Shown piece by piece: positions 36,431 to 48,094 of a DNA stretch of 64,000 nucleotides (within the stretch, counting starts at the first letter, position 1; every line of letters begins with the position of its first letter). The DNA is from Eumeta japonica (Eukaryota; Arthropoda; Insecta; Lepidoptera; Psychidae): contig BGZK01000741.1 of NCBI GenBank assembly GCA_005406025.1, forward strand, positions 1 to 64,000, written 5' to 3'. The notes beneath the pieces were generated by a model. That model was not told the origin of the DNA. It ran no database searches and saw only the letters and a list, made by a program, of their open reading frames with translations. The position numbers and the translations under genes are program-made.

Positions 36431-38811
36431 ATACTGACCCAATGCCAATCTACACATTGGCACATTGACCAGCGATCTATCACGAGTTATCAATGCATTT
36501 CCATCGTGAGTTTGCGAATTTGAAATTACTGTGTGCACATTAGCCAGCGACAGATCGTAGCCCTAGCGTTTACTCATTTCCCTGTTTTTGTCGGTTATGG
36601 CAATGAGATGATGCTCGCTTCTTTCTTGAATTTGGACTTGTTGCTGTTATATTTAGATTTTAGCAACTTCACCAGAGATAACTTCTGGTGCTATAATATT
36701 GAAGGCAGTCGTTCGCAAGTTATACATAAGATAATCTTGTTGCAACTGCTTTTTCAGCCGATGAGACTGCTCCTTTAGTAACGCTATTAGAACAGAAAAG
36801 ACCGTGTTTTTTGGTAAGATTAGCATAATTTATTAGAATGCATCACAATTTATTAGAGTAGGTACCATTGAGCATTGGAAAACAACTTCGTCTCTCGCCA
36901 TCCATATGGTTTTAGTGCATTCAGTTGGTTTTATAGTTCTGCTACTGAAAACAAAACAGCGTTACTATTGTCCGATATATAACAATTTCTGTCAGTAGAC
37001 GCTGTTACTAATAATAGCGTCTACTGACAGCTTAAATATAATTTAATATCATATTCAACCGATTAATATCCTAATAATATTGAAGCCTTGTCTGTGTGCT
37101 TAGGCTGTGTGATGATAGGCGTAAAATAGCACAAAGATCACTTTATAAGTTACGGTGGCAAAATCATAATAAGCGTCAATATTCGAAGAAAATAGGTGTT
37201 TAAATCGAAATTTGAGATAAAAATTTGAATTTTTGATTTAAGTTAATTTGAAAGATGTAAAAACGAACTGTGTATCTTTCTTTTTGTAAACCATCCTTGA
37301 GAAGCGAAGAAATAAAAAAAGAACTTTTTTTAATTCTGGGAAAACGGTAAGACTAGAAAGAAAAATCTTGAAATAAAAAATTGTAGAATACCAAATATAA
37401 ATAAAAAAAATGATCTCTTTACTTTTTTCGCTATTATCAAAATTAACTGAGATAGGGTAGCTAGAAGCTAGGCGATGACAGTAACAGCTTTAAAAAATTA
37501 TAAGTTGCTGAAAAAATAATGCGTATACATTAATTTACTCAGAAAATAATATACTTTTATTTTAGAGATATCTTTTTTAAATTTTTTATATCAAAGCTAT
37601 AACAATTCAAGTTTTTCATTTTTGAATTAAAATAACTTGACTCGAGGAAATATTTTTTTTTAAGAAATTTATTATTATTTTATAAATTTACCATATGCAT
37701 TTCAATTTTTTTTTACCTGTCATTTCCAAGCAGGTATAATATAATTCACACGGAGAAATACTTTTGAGACGGCAACTTTGCTTTTACTACCGAATAAGGT
37801 ACCTCACGCACTTGCGCTATTTTGTCTCGATGGACCTCGGTGTGCCTTTGAACATACAATTGTATCTAAATGTGGTGTAATACGATCACTTACTACTTTG
37901 AACTGATGAAGAATATATTGGAGAGCATCGAGGGAGTAAAAGATAAATAAAAATTGCCAAAGAAAGATAGAAAACAACAATTTGAGACCGATATAAAAGT
38001 CAGTAGAAAGAAGGAAGAGGAGGTGTGTGACTAGGGCGCGACTTTTGTGCGTACCTTAAAAGAAAGGGCAAGTATTTCTTTCATTTAAATTTCTGTAAAT
38101 ATGGTTCGATTGAAAAATGAAAAAAATGATTTATCCATATTTTTGTAACATTTCTTTGTGAAATTTTAACTTTTTACAATAAATGTGAAATACATAGAAC
38201 AAAAAGTATTCTGATTGTTTTTAATTGATTGATATTAAAAAGGAAATATGTCACGAACCCTAAGAGTTTTGAAAAATTAGGTTAAAATAATTGGTAAGAA
38301 ATTAGATGTTTCTTAAAAAAGTTTGGCAAAATTTTTTTGAAAAATTTGATACTTTCGCTACAAGATTTCGAAAGGTCACGAATTAAACTTTTGAAGGAGT
38401 AGATTTATCGAAGATCTAACATTAAATTTTTTTGTAGAGCGTCCAATTACCTGTAAGATTGTGAGTAGTAATATGTTATAAGAAATGATCTTGAGGAAAA
38501 AAAATATAAAATTGCGATTGGAATTGTGGAGTTTTTAAATATCTTCCCAAAATTTCGTAGTTTTTCCCATTTCTTTGATCGATTGCTAGAAAGATGTGCT
38601 TATTAATTACTACAATAAATATTTGTATAATAAATACAATAAATTATCACAAATTAAAATAACATTTACCAATCTTTTTTCATCATTTTTCGTTATTTAC
38701 AGTACATTGTTATAATGATTGTACATTCAAGTTATTAAAGAAATATTAATTTTTTATATTAGATAAAATGTTTTTGACTCTATAATTCACAAAAGGTATA
38801 AATTACAATTT
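36431..38811. other. Intergenic with one perfect hairpin
   Basis: No gene. At 36989-37030 two perfect 15-base arms ctgtcagtagacgct / agcgtctactgacag enclose a 12-base loop. The rest is AT-rich, with short chance frames. Confidence 0.5.
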
Positions 38812-39170
38812 TTAAAAGTTAACGTCTATCTCATCAAGTGAATTGCTGTCTACAACAGCTATGCTTTTTTCGTCTCCTTCTTTTGCCAGTGTCTCTCCTT
38901 CTTTTTTCATGATCCTCGTATTTGATAGCAACGCAATTGGTTTTACCTCCGCAAAAGATCTGTAGAGCATACACGAACTGATTAATATATGTTCAGTAGC
39001 TTAATAACCTACATAAACGAATAAAATTTATCCGACTAAGATTATACCTTTTGTGTGGACAACTTGAAACGAGTGTTTTTGATAGCCAGTCTTCTTGTAT
39101 TAATATTAGCTTCATTTACATTATGCTCTCCGGCTTCAGTAGTATTTTCTTCTTCACCATCATCATTCTA
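38812..39170 (-). pseudogene. Possible two-exon coding remnant, unidentified
   Basis: On the - strand, 38959 to 38812 reads SFAEVKPIALLSNTRIMKKE, then GETLAKEGDEKSIAVVDSNS, then LDEIDVNF*. It is preceded by an AG acceptor (38961-38960). Upstream, a GT donor at 39047-39046 ends an open stretch (MKLILIQEDWLSKTLVSSCP-HKR in the frame that matches the acceptor phase). The implied intron is 88 bases. The acidic, lysine-rich tail looks like real coding sequence, but no family is recognised and no further exon is found, so it may be a transposon-derived tail. An overlapping + strand opening at 39055 has a signal-peptide-like composition but lacks an ATG. Confidence 0.25.
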
Positions 39171-39393
39171 CTTATTAACGTCATACCTGGGAGCAATTGG
39201 TTACATAATGTCAGAGAGTGGGATCGAAGAACTATAGTCAACTTTCTATGGAGCAGATTCCGTGAAGAAAACGTTAACGGGCCATGCTTATGTTAGAGCA
39301 TTACGAACTCCATGACGTTATTCCGTTATATTCGTTACACCGCGCTAGGTAGGGAAAAAAGATTTATCGTATTTTATAAGTGACACTCATCAC

Positions 39394-39472
39394 AACTTGT
39401 TACTAAATGTAACAAGTTGTTACTAAATGTAACAAGTTGTGATTACATGTTACTAAATGTAACAAGTTGTGT
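39394..39472. repeat. Short tandem of a palindromic unit
   Basis: gttactaaatgtaacaagtt occurs three times (about 39401, 39420 and 39450). The unit is itself a palindrome (acttgttac-taaat-gtaacaagt). Confidence 0.7.
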
Positions 39473-40964
39473 AACTGTCAGGGCAGGATGTGTTAGCGTA
39501 GGCACAAACCTTTGTTTTTGTCGTAAGTACGACAGATTGCGATAAGTTATGCGATTGCGATAAGTAGGTAAATGTTTTGGGTTGTTTTATATTGGAAAAA
39601 AATTCTTTTAGATTTTATGTCTCTTAATTTCTATTTAGAGACATAGAATGTAAAAGTGTTATTCTGTCTGTACCGAGTAAGAGTGGAGATTGTACCTACA
39701 GGGTCTAAAAGTTGATAAAAATACTTCACACGTATTTTTGTCTTTATTTTCTGTAACTTGTAACTGTATGAGTGCTGAAAAATTAAATGTTGAGTGTTGA
39801 AAAGAAAGCACGTGCGGTTGGGGTCTCGTGTCGGGAACAAACTTTCTAACGCATTTCAATTTTGAATATCATTCGGAATGAAATTTGTGTAATTTTATTT
39901 TTCTTAATTTTCTATTATTTTTATAACAATTCAAATTAAAAAAAATCATTTACTATTTTAGGAAAAATATTCATTTAAAGGAAATGAGATATAAAAGAGT
40001 GAATTGTAGATTATAAAATAATACTCACTAAATAAAGGAAGGCAGAAAAATGATTGTGAATCTATCAAGCTAACGAACCAAGCGTTGCATAGCGCGTGGG
40101 TGTCACCTCACGTTATACAATTAACTATCCTGTATTATAAAAAGACAGAGACAGAGTCGAACGACGAGGGTATAATGCTTTTTCGTTACGTGACGATTTC
40201 TACCAACTCGCACCTCTCGCAAGTCGCGTCAAACAATTTCGCTCCAAAAACGTTTAGTGAATGTTTAATGAAAAAAAAAAGAAAAATTCAGTATACATAA
40301 AAAAATAAAACATTTTTAATGTGAATCGTTTATTATCCTTAACGTGTATACAAGCATAGTACTGCTATTCTGAGACGGATTTAGTAATTGGGTGGAGGCA
40401 GTTCATCCCTTATTCCATTCGAGAGGGTTAATTAAATTCCATTTGTTGCATTAACTTCAGGTCCTCGCTAAACGTGCACCAGAAAGTTACAGTTTGAGCG
40501 GAGCGTGGCCCTCCGTGTCAGATCTGCCTTTGCGCAATTACAAAACAAACTCAGGATCCTATGTGACGGGATGACATGTTTTTGGCTTGGTAACGAATCG
40601 CGAGGAGCGCGCCGTCGCATGCGTAATTTTAATTGAGCGCGTGTTTTCACAAGTCGTCGCGAGTTGACGTGGCTTGCAATGGATCAACATAACACTGTTT
40701 CAATTGTACATTTTATTGAAATTGCTTTTGTAATTATTGAGTTTAATGTGCAGTAGGTTTGGGTTCCTTTTATCTGAATAGGATTCATAGAAGTTACTTA
40801 GAAATTCTTAAGATTTAATAATTCACACGAAGTTCCATTTGTATCCGATTCGATTCAATTAAGTACGCAATTCAATATGCTTTAACTGCGACTGTCATAC
40901 ACAACAGAATCTCGTAAAATTGAAATCGGAATACTCCTACTATAAAACAAATTCATTACCTTTT
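39473..40964. other. Intergenic, no gene recognised
   Basis: Several short openings on both strands without motifs. Patches of higher GC at 40080-40260 and 40480-40670 are unexplained and may be repeat fragments. Confidence 0.35.
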
Positions 40965-41330
40965 AACCGACTTCAAAAAAGGAGAAGGTTCGAAGTTCTT
41001 ATGTTCGTATTTTTTCATATATGTTCAGCGATAATTTCGTCACTTGTGAACCGATTATATATTTTTTTTGTTCGCAAAGGTGTATTTCTGAGGTAATTCC
41101 ATATTTACCGAGCCAGGATCTGATGGTGGGATCCCAGGAAAATTGAGGGAAACCATAAAATATTATTTGCACGTATAGTATGTTTGAGCTCTTTTCCTTA
41201 GTTGTTCAAGTTTTGCTTATAGTAATTATCATATCATGCTACTGAGCTGACGATAGAAGCCACAGCATCCCTTAATGGGTAGGAGTTAAGTGATAATACA
41301 GCGATTTGTCGCCAGAAAAACTACTGTTCA
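40965..41330 (+). repeat. Dispersed repeat with a ttttaaccgacttc head
   Basis: ccttttaaccgacttcaaaa, then aaggagaaggttc, then atgttcagcgataatttcgt and gaaccgattatat. This head is common in lepidopteran genomic DNA as a non-autonomous repeat (from memory). The gaagtcggt core recurs in the hairpin element at 42353-42598. Confidence 0.5.
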
Positions 41331-42352
41331 ATGGCTATTAGTAAAACCTAGTATACACAGAATTGAAATTAGTTACTTACTAATCTACCTACATATTTTC
41401 ATTCATTTATATAATTCCAACGCGACTGTGGTAGCAGGAACACATCAAAACTCTTAGCAATAACAATAGAATCAGAGCAAATTAATTTAATGTGGAAATG
41501 AATGCAAATGTAATCTGTATGAATTGTAGAACTTTTATATTATAAACAATATGTACAATTTACGTAGTTTGTATAAGAATAATTTGGTAGTTGTACTCTA
41601 ACTAAGAATGTAAAGATCCTGAAATGATTACCACTGGACAATGAATTCTTCAAGAGACAAGGAAAGGACAAGGAACTGCTTTTCCATTTATTCCGTACAA
41701 AAGTAAAGGAGATGCCTGGCCGATTATATTAACCATGGTCTAACAAGGTTATAAATACTCGAAAACTAAAATGTGTGAAATAAAATAAGTTTTTCCACAA
41801 AAAAATAGTAAACCAAATCAAATGAAATATATTTAATCTTGTAGGTAGGTAATGAAATTACACTTGAAAAACGTCATTAATAAATTCTATTTGACATTAC
41901 CACCCATTGCAAATGTTGATCCGTCTTGAGAAGAATGGGCAAGAAACTCAAGGATTACTCTTTTACTCATCAATACAAAGGATTAAGTAATTTATAATTT
42001 AGTTGACATTTAAAAATAATACGAAGCAACCTGATAGCCGAGCGTTTTCAATCCCAAGGGCTTTTATTCATTAAGTTATTCAGAATTAGTACAATAGCCC
42101 TTGCCATATAACATTCTTGTAACGAAATGTTTAAGCTCATAAAATGGCAAATTTTGAATTTCATTTAGTATCTTATTATAAAAGCGCACGCACTGCTCCT
42201 TAACTTATTTGTTAACTTTGTTTAGACGGGTTTTATGAGCAGCAAGACCGTTTTTATATCTAGTGTTAATGTTGTGGATGTCGCTCCTTTTTTGGAATGA
42301 TACGATTTTATTTTTATAAGGTATATAAAAATAAAAACTGCTTTTAAGAACC
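41331..42352. other. Intergenic, with a repeat fragment near 41845-41985
   Basis: gtaggtaatgaaattacact, then tgaaaaacgtcatta, resembles 21183-21220 (ggtaggtaatagatttactc, then ttgaaatacgtcatta), so a small dispersed repeat lies here and in intron 4. Nothing else recognised. Confidence 0.35.
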
Positions 42353-42598
42353 TATTTAAATATTTGTTTAAACAGATATTAAAAACAATTATTCAGCTGT
42401 TTTTGGAGTCGGTTCCAGCTAAAGATAAATCAGACAGTTATGTCTCCTTAGAAGAAGAAGATTTCTTTGTGACTGAATATTTAGCGTTCCATATTCAAGT
42501 CTATATATTATATGTTCTTTTGCCTAGCTTTATCTGGAACCGACTCCAAAAACAACTGATTTGTTGTTTTTGAAGTCTGTTTAAATAATATTTAAAAT
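42353..42598. mobile_element. Hairpin MITE, about 245 bp
   Basis: The two halves are near-complementary. The left is tttaaatatttgtttaaaca, then ctgtttttggagtcggttcc, then agctaaagataaa. The right is ttatctggaaccgactccaa, then aaacaac, then gtctgtttaaataatattta. The whole unit could fold into one long stem; the ORF at 42364-42573 is incidental. Confidence 0.65.
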
Positions 42599-43059
42599 GG
42601 TTTTTTAAGGCGGTTTTCATTTATTTTAACAAATTTATTTTTTATACCAATGTCCCTGGCTGTTTTAATTTTTTTTAAAATATATTTAAATATATAAGGG
42701 TACCTACGCATATTTGACGTTTAGCAAATGTGAAATTTAAAAAAACGGCTTGTACACATTTTTGTGTACAAGTCTTTTTTTCTTAAAATATCACATAGTG
42801 TATTAAAAAAGTTATTAACCATTCGATTATCATAAAATCGAATTTTATTGTACTTATAGTTATAATGAAATAAAATAGTCTATTTACTGTAAAGCTTCTC
42901 TGTGAGGTATACAAAAATTCCTCTGTCATTAAGTACTATTTACTTTTAGGGCTGAAACTAATAAATAAATCTCTAAATTGTCTTACTCTAGGAATTGCGA
43001 CAAACAACCATAATACATACAGTAAGATAATATCGATAACACCAAGACAGTGCCCAGCC
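42599..43059. other. Intergenic, AT-rich
   Basis: Nothing recognised apart from a small inverted repeat cttgtacaca / tgtgtacaag at about 42748-42772. Confidence 0.5.
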
Positions 43060-43968
43060 AGTGTACAGAATGGAATCAATCATGCGTTTTTTTGCAAATG
43101 TTCTATTCTACTCCTTTTTTGAACAATTTTGCCAAAGTAAGTGTAACAAAAGTATATCATTGAAAATATGCTTATAAATAGTATAAAATAATATAGACAA
43201 AACCCTAGTAAATGTTCGATCAAACTGAAGGCGCGTACCCCCGCCACCCCACGACGCGTGGCGGCGGCATGCGTCTTCAGTTATTTACTCACAATTGACA
43301 CTTGATGTTGTCAGTGATGTAAAGGTCGCCGAAAGTATTATTAAATTAGTATCTGATTTTCCACATTGTGTTCCATTTACCTCAATAAACAAGGCAAACT
43401 AAGACAATTTATCGCATAAACGATACACAGCACGCAATATTACTTGCGGACTCGCAGGTTGTTGACTGTCAGACTAATTTTCACTAGAAAGTCTTAGAGT
43501 CATAACAATGTCACCTTTGGAAATATCTCAACAATAAATCCTGTTTGCATATTCGATAGAAGTGAAAGGTATTGTTATTAAACACTTAAATATTAATGAC
43601 ACACAATTTTGGATTAAAAAACGTCAATATCGTAAACGTTAACTTATAGTAACATAATACGTACTTGTCGTTGAACTTCGTGTGAGTTTAAGAACAAGCA
43701 TGCGATCGGACGCTCGCGTCCGATCACCGCACGCGTCTGGGTCACGCAGGCGGCTGCAATGTAGAACTAGAGGGCAAGTGGTGGGAGGTGCGGCATCACG
43801 TACGTGCTTTCTCCACAGTGTGCAATTTTTTTTTTGTACATATTCTAAGTTTTTTTCTCAAAAACGGCTGTTTCGATGACTATGATTTCTTTGGCAAAGT
43901 CGTTCTAAAAAAAAGAGATTACGAACATTTGTGGAAAGATGTATTGTCAATTCCATATGATGTAATAG
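43060..43968. mobile_element. 0.9-kb TIR element family, copy 3
   Basis: Left terminus aatcaatcatgcgttttttt, then gcaaatgttc, then gaacaattttgccaaag. Right terminus tttggcaaagtcgttctaaa, then gattacgaacatttgtgga, then aagatgtattg. The core 43270-43645 matches copies 1 and 2. GC-rich blocks sit at 43230-43275 and 43690-43805; the second contains a 10-base palindrome-like cgatcggacgctcgcgtccgatc run (43704-43728). The frame at 43682-43879 is GC-block noise. Confidence 0.72.
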
Positions 43969-44214
43969 GTAGGGCCTTCTCAAGGAAAATCTTTTTATTT
44001 TTTATTGCCTTTTTAATATTGCTCTTATATCTGTGAAATAATTTCATATGTAATAAAACCATAATAATTATGTACATTGAATTGATCATTTATGAAAAAT
44101 TTACTATGTATTTCATTTTTTTAGAAGAATAAAAAATATTTTGAATTAAAAATTTAAAATAAATATTTTAGTTGCCAACTTACTTTTACTATTATACTTC
44201 ATTTCAATTTGTTA

Positions 44215-44985
44215 GAAGCATTTTTAAGATTCCGAGCCAAAATGGCAAAAACGAAACTCTTATTGTTTCGTCATGTCCGTCCGTCCGTATGTCACAAGCA
44301 TTTTATTCAAAAACTGCAAGACCTGTATTGATGAACTTTATAGAGTAGGTGTCTTGTGTGAACCGTTATTTAGTTTGGTAGTTAAATAATAAAAATAAAT
44401 ATTTAAGAGGGAGCTCTCCATACATGTAACAGAAACTAAAAAAAAAAAAATTTTCTGCAAACATCTACGTGCAGTACATACTTTGACAGTTCTTTTAAAA
44501 ACTCTTTATGGTTTCTAAGCAGTTTTTATGATTACATTAATAATTTCGGAAATAATCGCTCCGAAAGTTGCAGGAATTGTGTAATCCCTTTATTTTCTGA
44601 GCTGTTTGTCCAAAAACTATGAAAAAAATAACGAAGGTAACGCTTAATAAATACTTTCAACGGAAAATATTTTCAACATATTCAGATATACTGCTTTTGA
44701 GTTATTGCCGAAAAACTGCCCTTCTCAACAAAAGGACGTAAGTGACATGAAGATTCGCTCTTTTGCTGATGAATTTTAGTTTACATTATTTAAATAGTAG
44801 TAGTCGACATGTCTACTTGTTTTTCTAGTTATAGGTGACTAAAGTGCTTGTAATTATTCTGTGCGGGAAACATGAAAAAAGTGTAACAACGTAATTTTTT
44901 CATCTTTAACGCATTTTTTTGTAATAAGGAACCCTATAATGAGCATGGTCTGACATGCTCTTGGTCAGTTTTTTTATTATTTATA
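44215..44985. repeat. Dispersed repeat, end shared with positions 1-60
   Basis: Starts near ttccgagccaaaatggcaaa / aacgaaactcttattgtttc and runs past atgaagattcgctcttttgc. It looks like a non-autonomous interspersed element with an inverted word pair (catggtctgacatgctc at 44944). Confidence 0.45.
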
Positions 44986-44999
44986 ATGTAATATAAATT

Positions 45000-45655
45000 C
45001 ATGCCTATTTTCCAAAAGGGTAGGCTAAGACTATAAATTACCACATGGTTCGATCTTCCCATTTTTTTTGCTGCTTCACTGACATCCATTATTCTTTTCA
45101 TGGAAGCTCGTCAGTTTCAAATGCCTAAAATTTAGTTTTTTTTTAATATGCCACCCATTTGGTTTGCATAGGCTTTTCTAAGACGACCTTAACTGACCTT
45201 TCCGTTACACGCATTTGATATATAGATTTGTTTTGTCAGTCTACTTTTATTCATTCTTTTCAAATGGCCAAGCCACCGCAACGTATCTTTTTCTACTGTA
45301 CTCACTACATCTTCTTTTATACCACACCGCTCTCTAAAATTACTGTTCCTACATCTGTCTTTTAAAGACAGTCTACACATATTACGCAGAGATCGCATTT
45401 CCACCGCATTGATTCTACTTTCATTTGTCTTCTACTATGCCCAATTTTACTATCATACATAAGCGTAGGGATCAGGACCCCACTAAGGATAGCTAAATAC
45501 ACTTGTTGTGAGACACGTTTACTATTCATAACAGCGAGCAAGGCCCCATTCTCCTTATTTTCCGCATTCTCTTTCCTTTCGATATCTCTATCTTGTTTAC
45601 TATCATTTGTAAACAGACTACCCAAGTATATAAACCCTTTCACTTGTTCTATTCT
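45000..45655 (-). mobile_element. Decayed RTE-like retrotransposon, 3' part
   Basis: On the - strand from about 45640, YLGSLFTNDSKQDRDIERKE, then NGALLAVMNSKRVSQQVYLA and ILSGVLIPTLMYDSK, is the end of the reverse transcriptase. Then EMRSLRNMCRLSLKDRCRNS and DTLRWLGHLKRMNKSRLTKQ form the usual C-terminal segment. Two or more frame changes separate the blocks, so it is dead. The non-coding tail (45045-45190) matches 22990-23118 and 47180-47350. The 5' side stops at a (TA)n tract. Confidence 0.75.
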
Positions 45656-45661
45656 CTCATC

Positions 45662-45663
<2 letters not shown>

Positions 45664-45708
<45 letters not shown>
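45664..45708. repeat. (TA)n microsatellite
   Basis: About 20 TA units directly at the truncated 5' side of the RTE remnant. Confidence 0.9.
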
Positions 45709-45709
<1 letters not shown>

Positions 45710-46614
45710 ATATTCAGTTGTGCTTTAAAATACTATGACCTTAGTATTGCTGAAATTTATTTTCATATCTTTTTTTTTTAATATAATTATTTATTTTAGT
45801 TACCATCGCCGAAATTTGCATGCAGACGGCGCGAGTATTACCTTGTCGTCAGGGTACAGGAGGCATTAGTTACAAAGATCATCCGTTCTTAGTCCACACT
45901 CGCACCCTTTCATATTGTACAGACAGTTTTAATATTAGTTATTATGAATTAGTAAGCTTTGCTACGCGTCAATATAATTTGTCCCTAAGCATCTTAGATT
46001 GCCTTTTAGATAGTATAACATGTTTATTTTCCAGATAATTCATTTTAAAATGACTTAATTAAATAACTTAATTAACTCAAGATAATTTAGCTTGTATCAT
46101 CTAGGCATGCGCAATTCCACTCTATTTGTCTGTTCTGCTGTCAAATATCACACCCTTTTGTTCTGATAACATAATGGTTTGACAAAAAAGAAGGAACTTT
46201 AATGTTGTTCAATGGTTAAAATGCAGAAAGTGACTTGTTTGGAATTGGGATAAAATTATTTTTAACTTTGTAATTCTTCTTAATAATAGGCTTAAGCTTG
46301 ATTTTATATTTTTTATATTTATTTCTTAATATCTCACCAATTTGATGTGCTACTAAATTGTATTTATTAGAATCTAATAGTTTGGAATTTTGTAAATACA
46401 AATGTACGAGTTCTATCCTAATTTTCGGCCTTTTGCTTGTACCTGCAACAGAAATTTAGAAAGTTTCAAAGGGCCTCGAATTATTTCTATGAACATAAGG
46501 TTCTGGATGCTGACCGCATGCTAGACTTCGCAGAGCCACTGCCGTGACCTCCGAATGACCCAATTTAATTTATTATTAAAAAATAAGTTATTGTATAATA
46601 AATCTCCATTTCAC
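45709..46614. other. Unassigned stretch
   Basis: A + opening at 45820-46038 (YKDHPFLVHTRTLSYCTDSF within) is compositionally plausible but unrecognised. Palindromic ttaattaa words near 46045-46080. No gene called. Confidence 0.3.
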
Positions 46615-47040
46615 CTATTTCGGCATGGACAATTGAATAGATTTAATAGATAATCTCCTGAGAACAGACAAACAGACAACAAAGTAAGGTAAACAACAGA
46701 TCTCAAGAACAAAAGGTAATATATTTACAAAACATATGTAAATCACTTTTATTGATGAACTCAATGTTCGAAAATTATCCATTAGTAATCTAGAAATTGA
46801 TAAAATAATCATAAGAGATTCAGTACTTTTCTGTTCCCTAGATAGACTCTGATGTTTTATGGTCCTGCGGATAATAGTCACTGTTTCTTTACGACTGCAT
46901 ATTGATAATAAATGTATTTCATTAGTTGATTGCATTTTTAATAAGAGTTCTGTTAGGCTGGAGTGAAGGAACACATTAATTGTTCCGATATTAAAAACCG
47001 TCAATGTCTGTGAAAAACTTTTGTGTAGACGGTAATTCAT
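46615..47040 (-). CDS. Unrecognised 141-codon open frame with a hydrophobic segment
   Basis: ATG at 47040 to a stop at 46615-46617. It is one of the longest uninterrupted frames outside the identified genes. It has a charged middle (SRKETVTIIRRTIKHQSLSR) and a hydrophobic stretch of about 28 residues (VIYICFVNILPFVLEICCLP and onward, residues about 99-127), then a basic tail. That pattern could suit a fragment of a chemoreceptor-like membrane protein, but no family motif is visible and chance is not excluded in AT-rich DNA. No splice partners were found. Confidence 0.2.
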   Translation of the reverse strand: MNYRLHKSFSQTLTVFNIGTINVFLHSSLTELLLKMQSTNEIHLLSICSRKETVTIIRRTIKHQSLSREQKSTESLMIILSISRLLMDNFRTLSSSIKVIYICFVNILPFVLEICCLPYFVVCLSVLRRLSIKSIQLSMPK

Positions 47041-47164
47041 TAGATCTTATAACAAGTACGGCTTGCGTCAGCATGTTCAGTACAAAAAAATGTACAGTCA
47101 TTATGCAATAATAGGACCGCTTAGGTTCACTTTGACATGTTCAGGGTTGCGTCATGAAATTTAT

Positions 47165-47350
47165 TGTTATTCTAAACTTACGCATGTTGCCTAGAAGGGT
47201 AGCCAGAGACTACAGATTCCACATGATATAATTTTTGCATACATTCTTTGTTTCACTGACATCCATCGTTTCATGCAAGCTAGCTGGTTTTGGGGTGGTT
47301 AAAATTTGGCCTTTTTTTAATTTACCACCAATTTGGTCTGCGTAAGATTG
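47165..47350 (-). mobile_element. RTE-like 3' tail fragment
   Basis: tagccagagactacagattc, then cacatgatataatttttgca, then tttcactgacatccatcgtt is the same tail as 45045-45190 and the reverse of 22990-23118; no coding part. Confidence 0.6.
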
Positions 47351-48094
47351 AATCAAAATGTTTATAATTTTATGACTTATTTTATGTGCGAAATTAATTT
47401 CGCCCGCGACTGTATGAAGAATGTTTTTTTAATTCGAATTTGAGATAAAATGAAGGAGATCAATGTAAAATATGATACCGGCAATTTAGAAAAAAAAACG
47501 TAACACCAGTACAAAATATACGCAGAATATTATATAACAGGCTATAGAAATGATTATAAGTATATATTTTTAAGCTATTGCATAGCTTCTATCGCGGGCC
47601 TTGAGCGTGGAGACCGAATCCAGAAATTCCGTAACGAAAATAACCTAACACACCCCACTCCGACCGGCACAGCGGTGATATTTTTTACTTTTGCCATCTA
47701 TCGATGAATAGCAGAACTTTTAATGACTTTTTTGAAATATCACACTTGTCTCTTTAGTTCAGCAATTCGCCTCTAGGTGGCATTGGTTGTATCGGCGTTA
47801 CTGCGCATGCGTAATCCCCCTCTTCGCGTCGCAATCTGGTGACTCATGCCTGCTTAGAGTTTCGGCGTTAGGGCACCTCCTCAAAAAAAATACTGCATAA
47901 AGAAAATAAATAAATAATTATAATTGCATAAGATGATAAAAAACACAAAGTCAGTTGATGATTAGTTTCATGATTAGTTAATGAGTAGTCAGTAGATTTA
48001 TGTTTTCTTGATACTTCATAAATTCAAGAAGAAACAGTTTTTATAATGACTAATGTGTTATTATAGCATAGTCGAGGAGCAAACCAGCAGGCGA
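47351..48094. other. Intergenic, with a GC-richer block at 47590-47880
   Basis: cgcgggccttgagcgtggag, then ccgaccggcacagcgg and ctgcgcatgcgtaatccccc, stands out from the AT-rich surroundings. No frame and no recognised family. It could be a repeat or a promoter-like island. Confidence 0.35.

Noticed and set aside
39055..39237. Signal-peptide-like frame on + (KRVFLIASLLVLILASFTLC)
   Set aside because: No ATG, short, no acceptor upstream, and the - strand gives a better coding-like reading.
43682..43879. Arg-rich frame in GC-rich DNA
   Set aside because: Lies in the GC-rich subterminal block of the TIR element, not conserved in the other copies.
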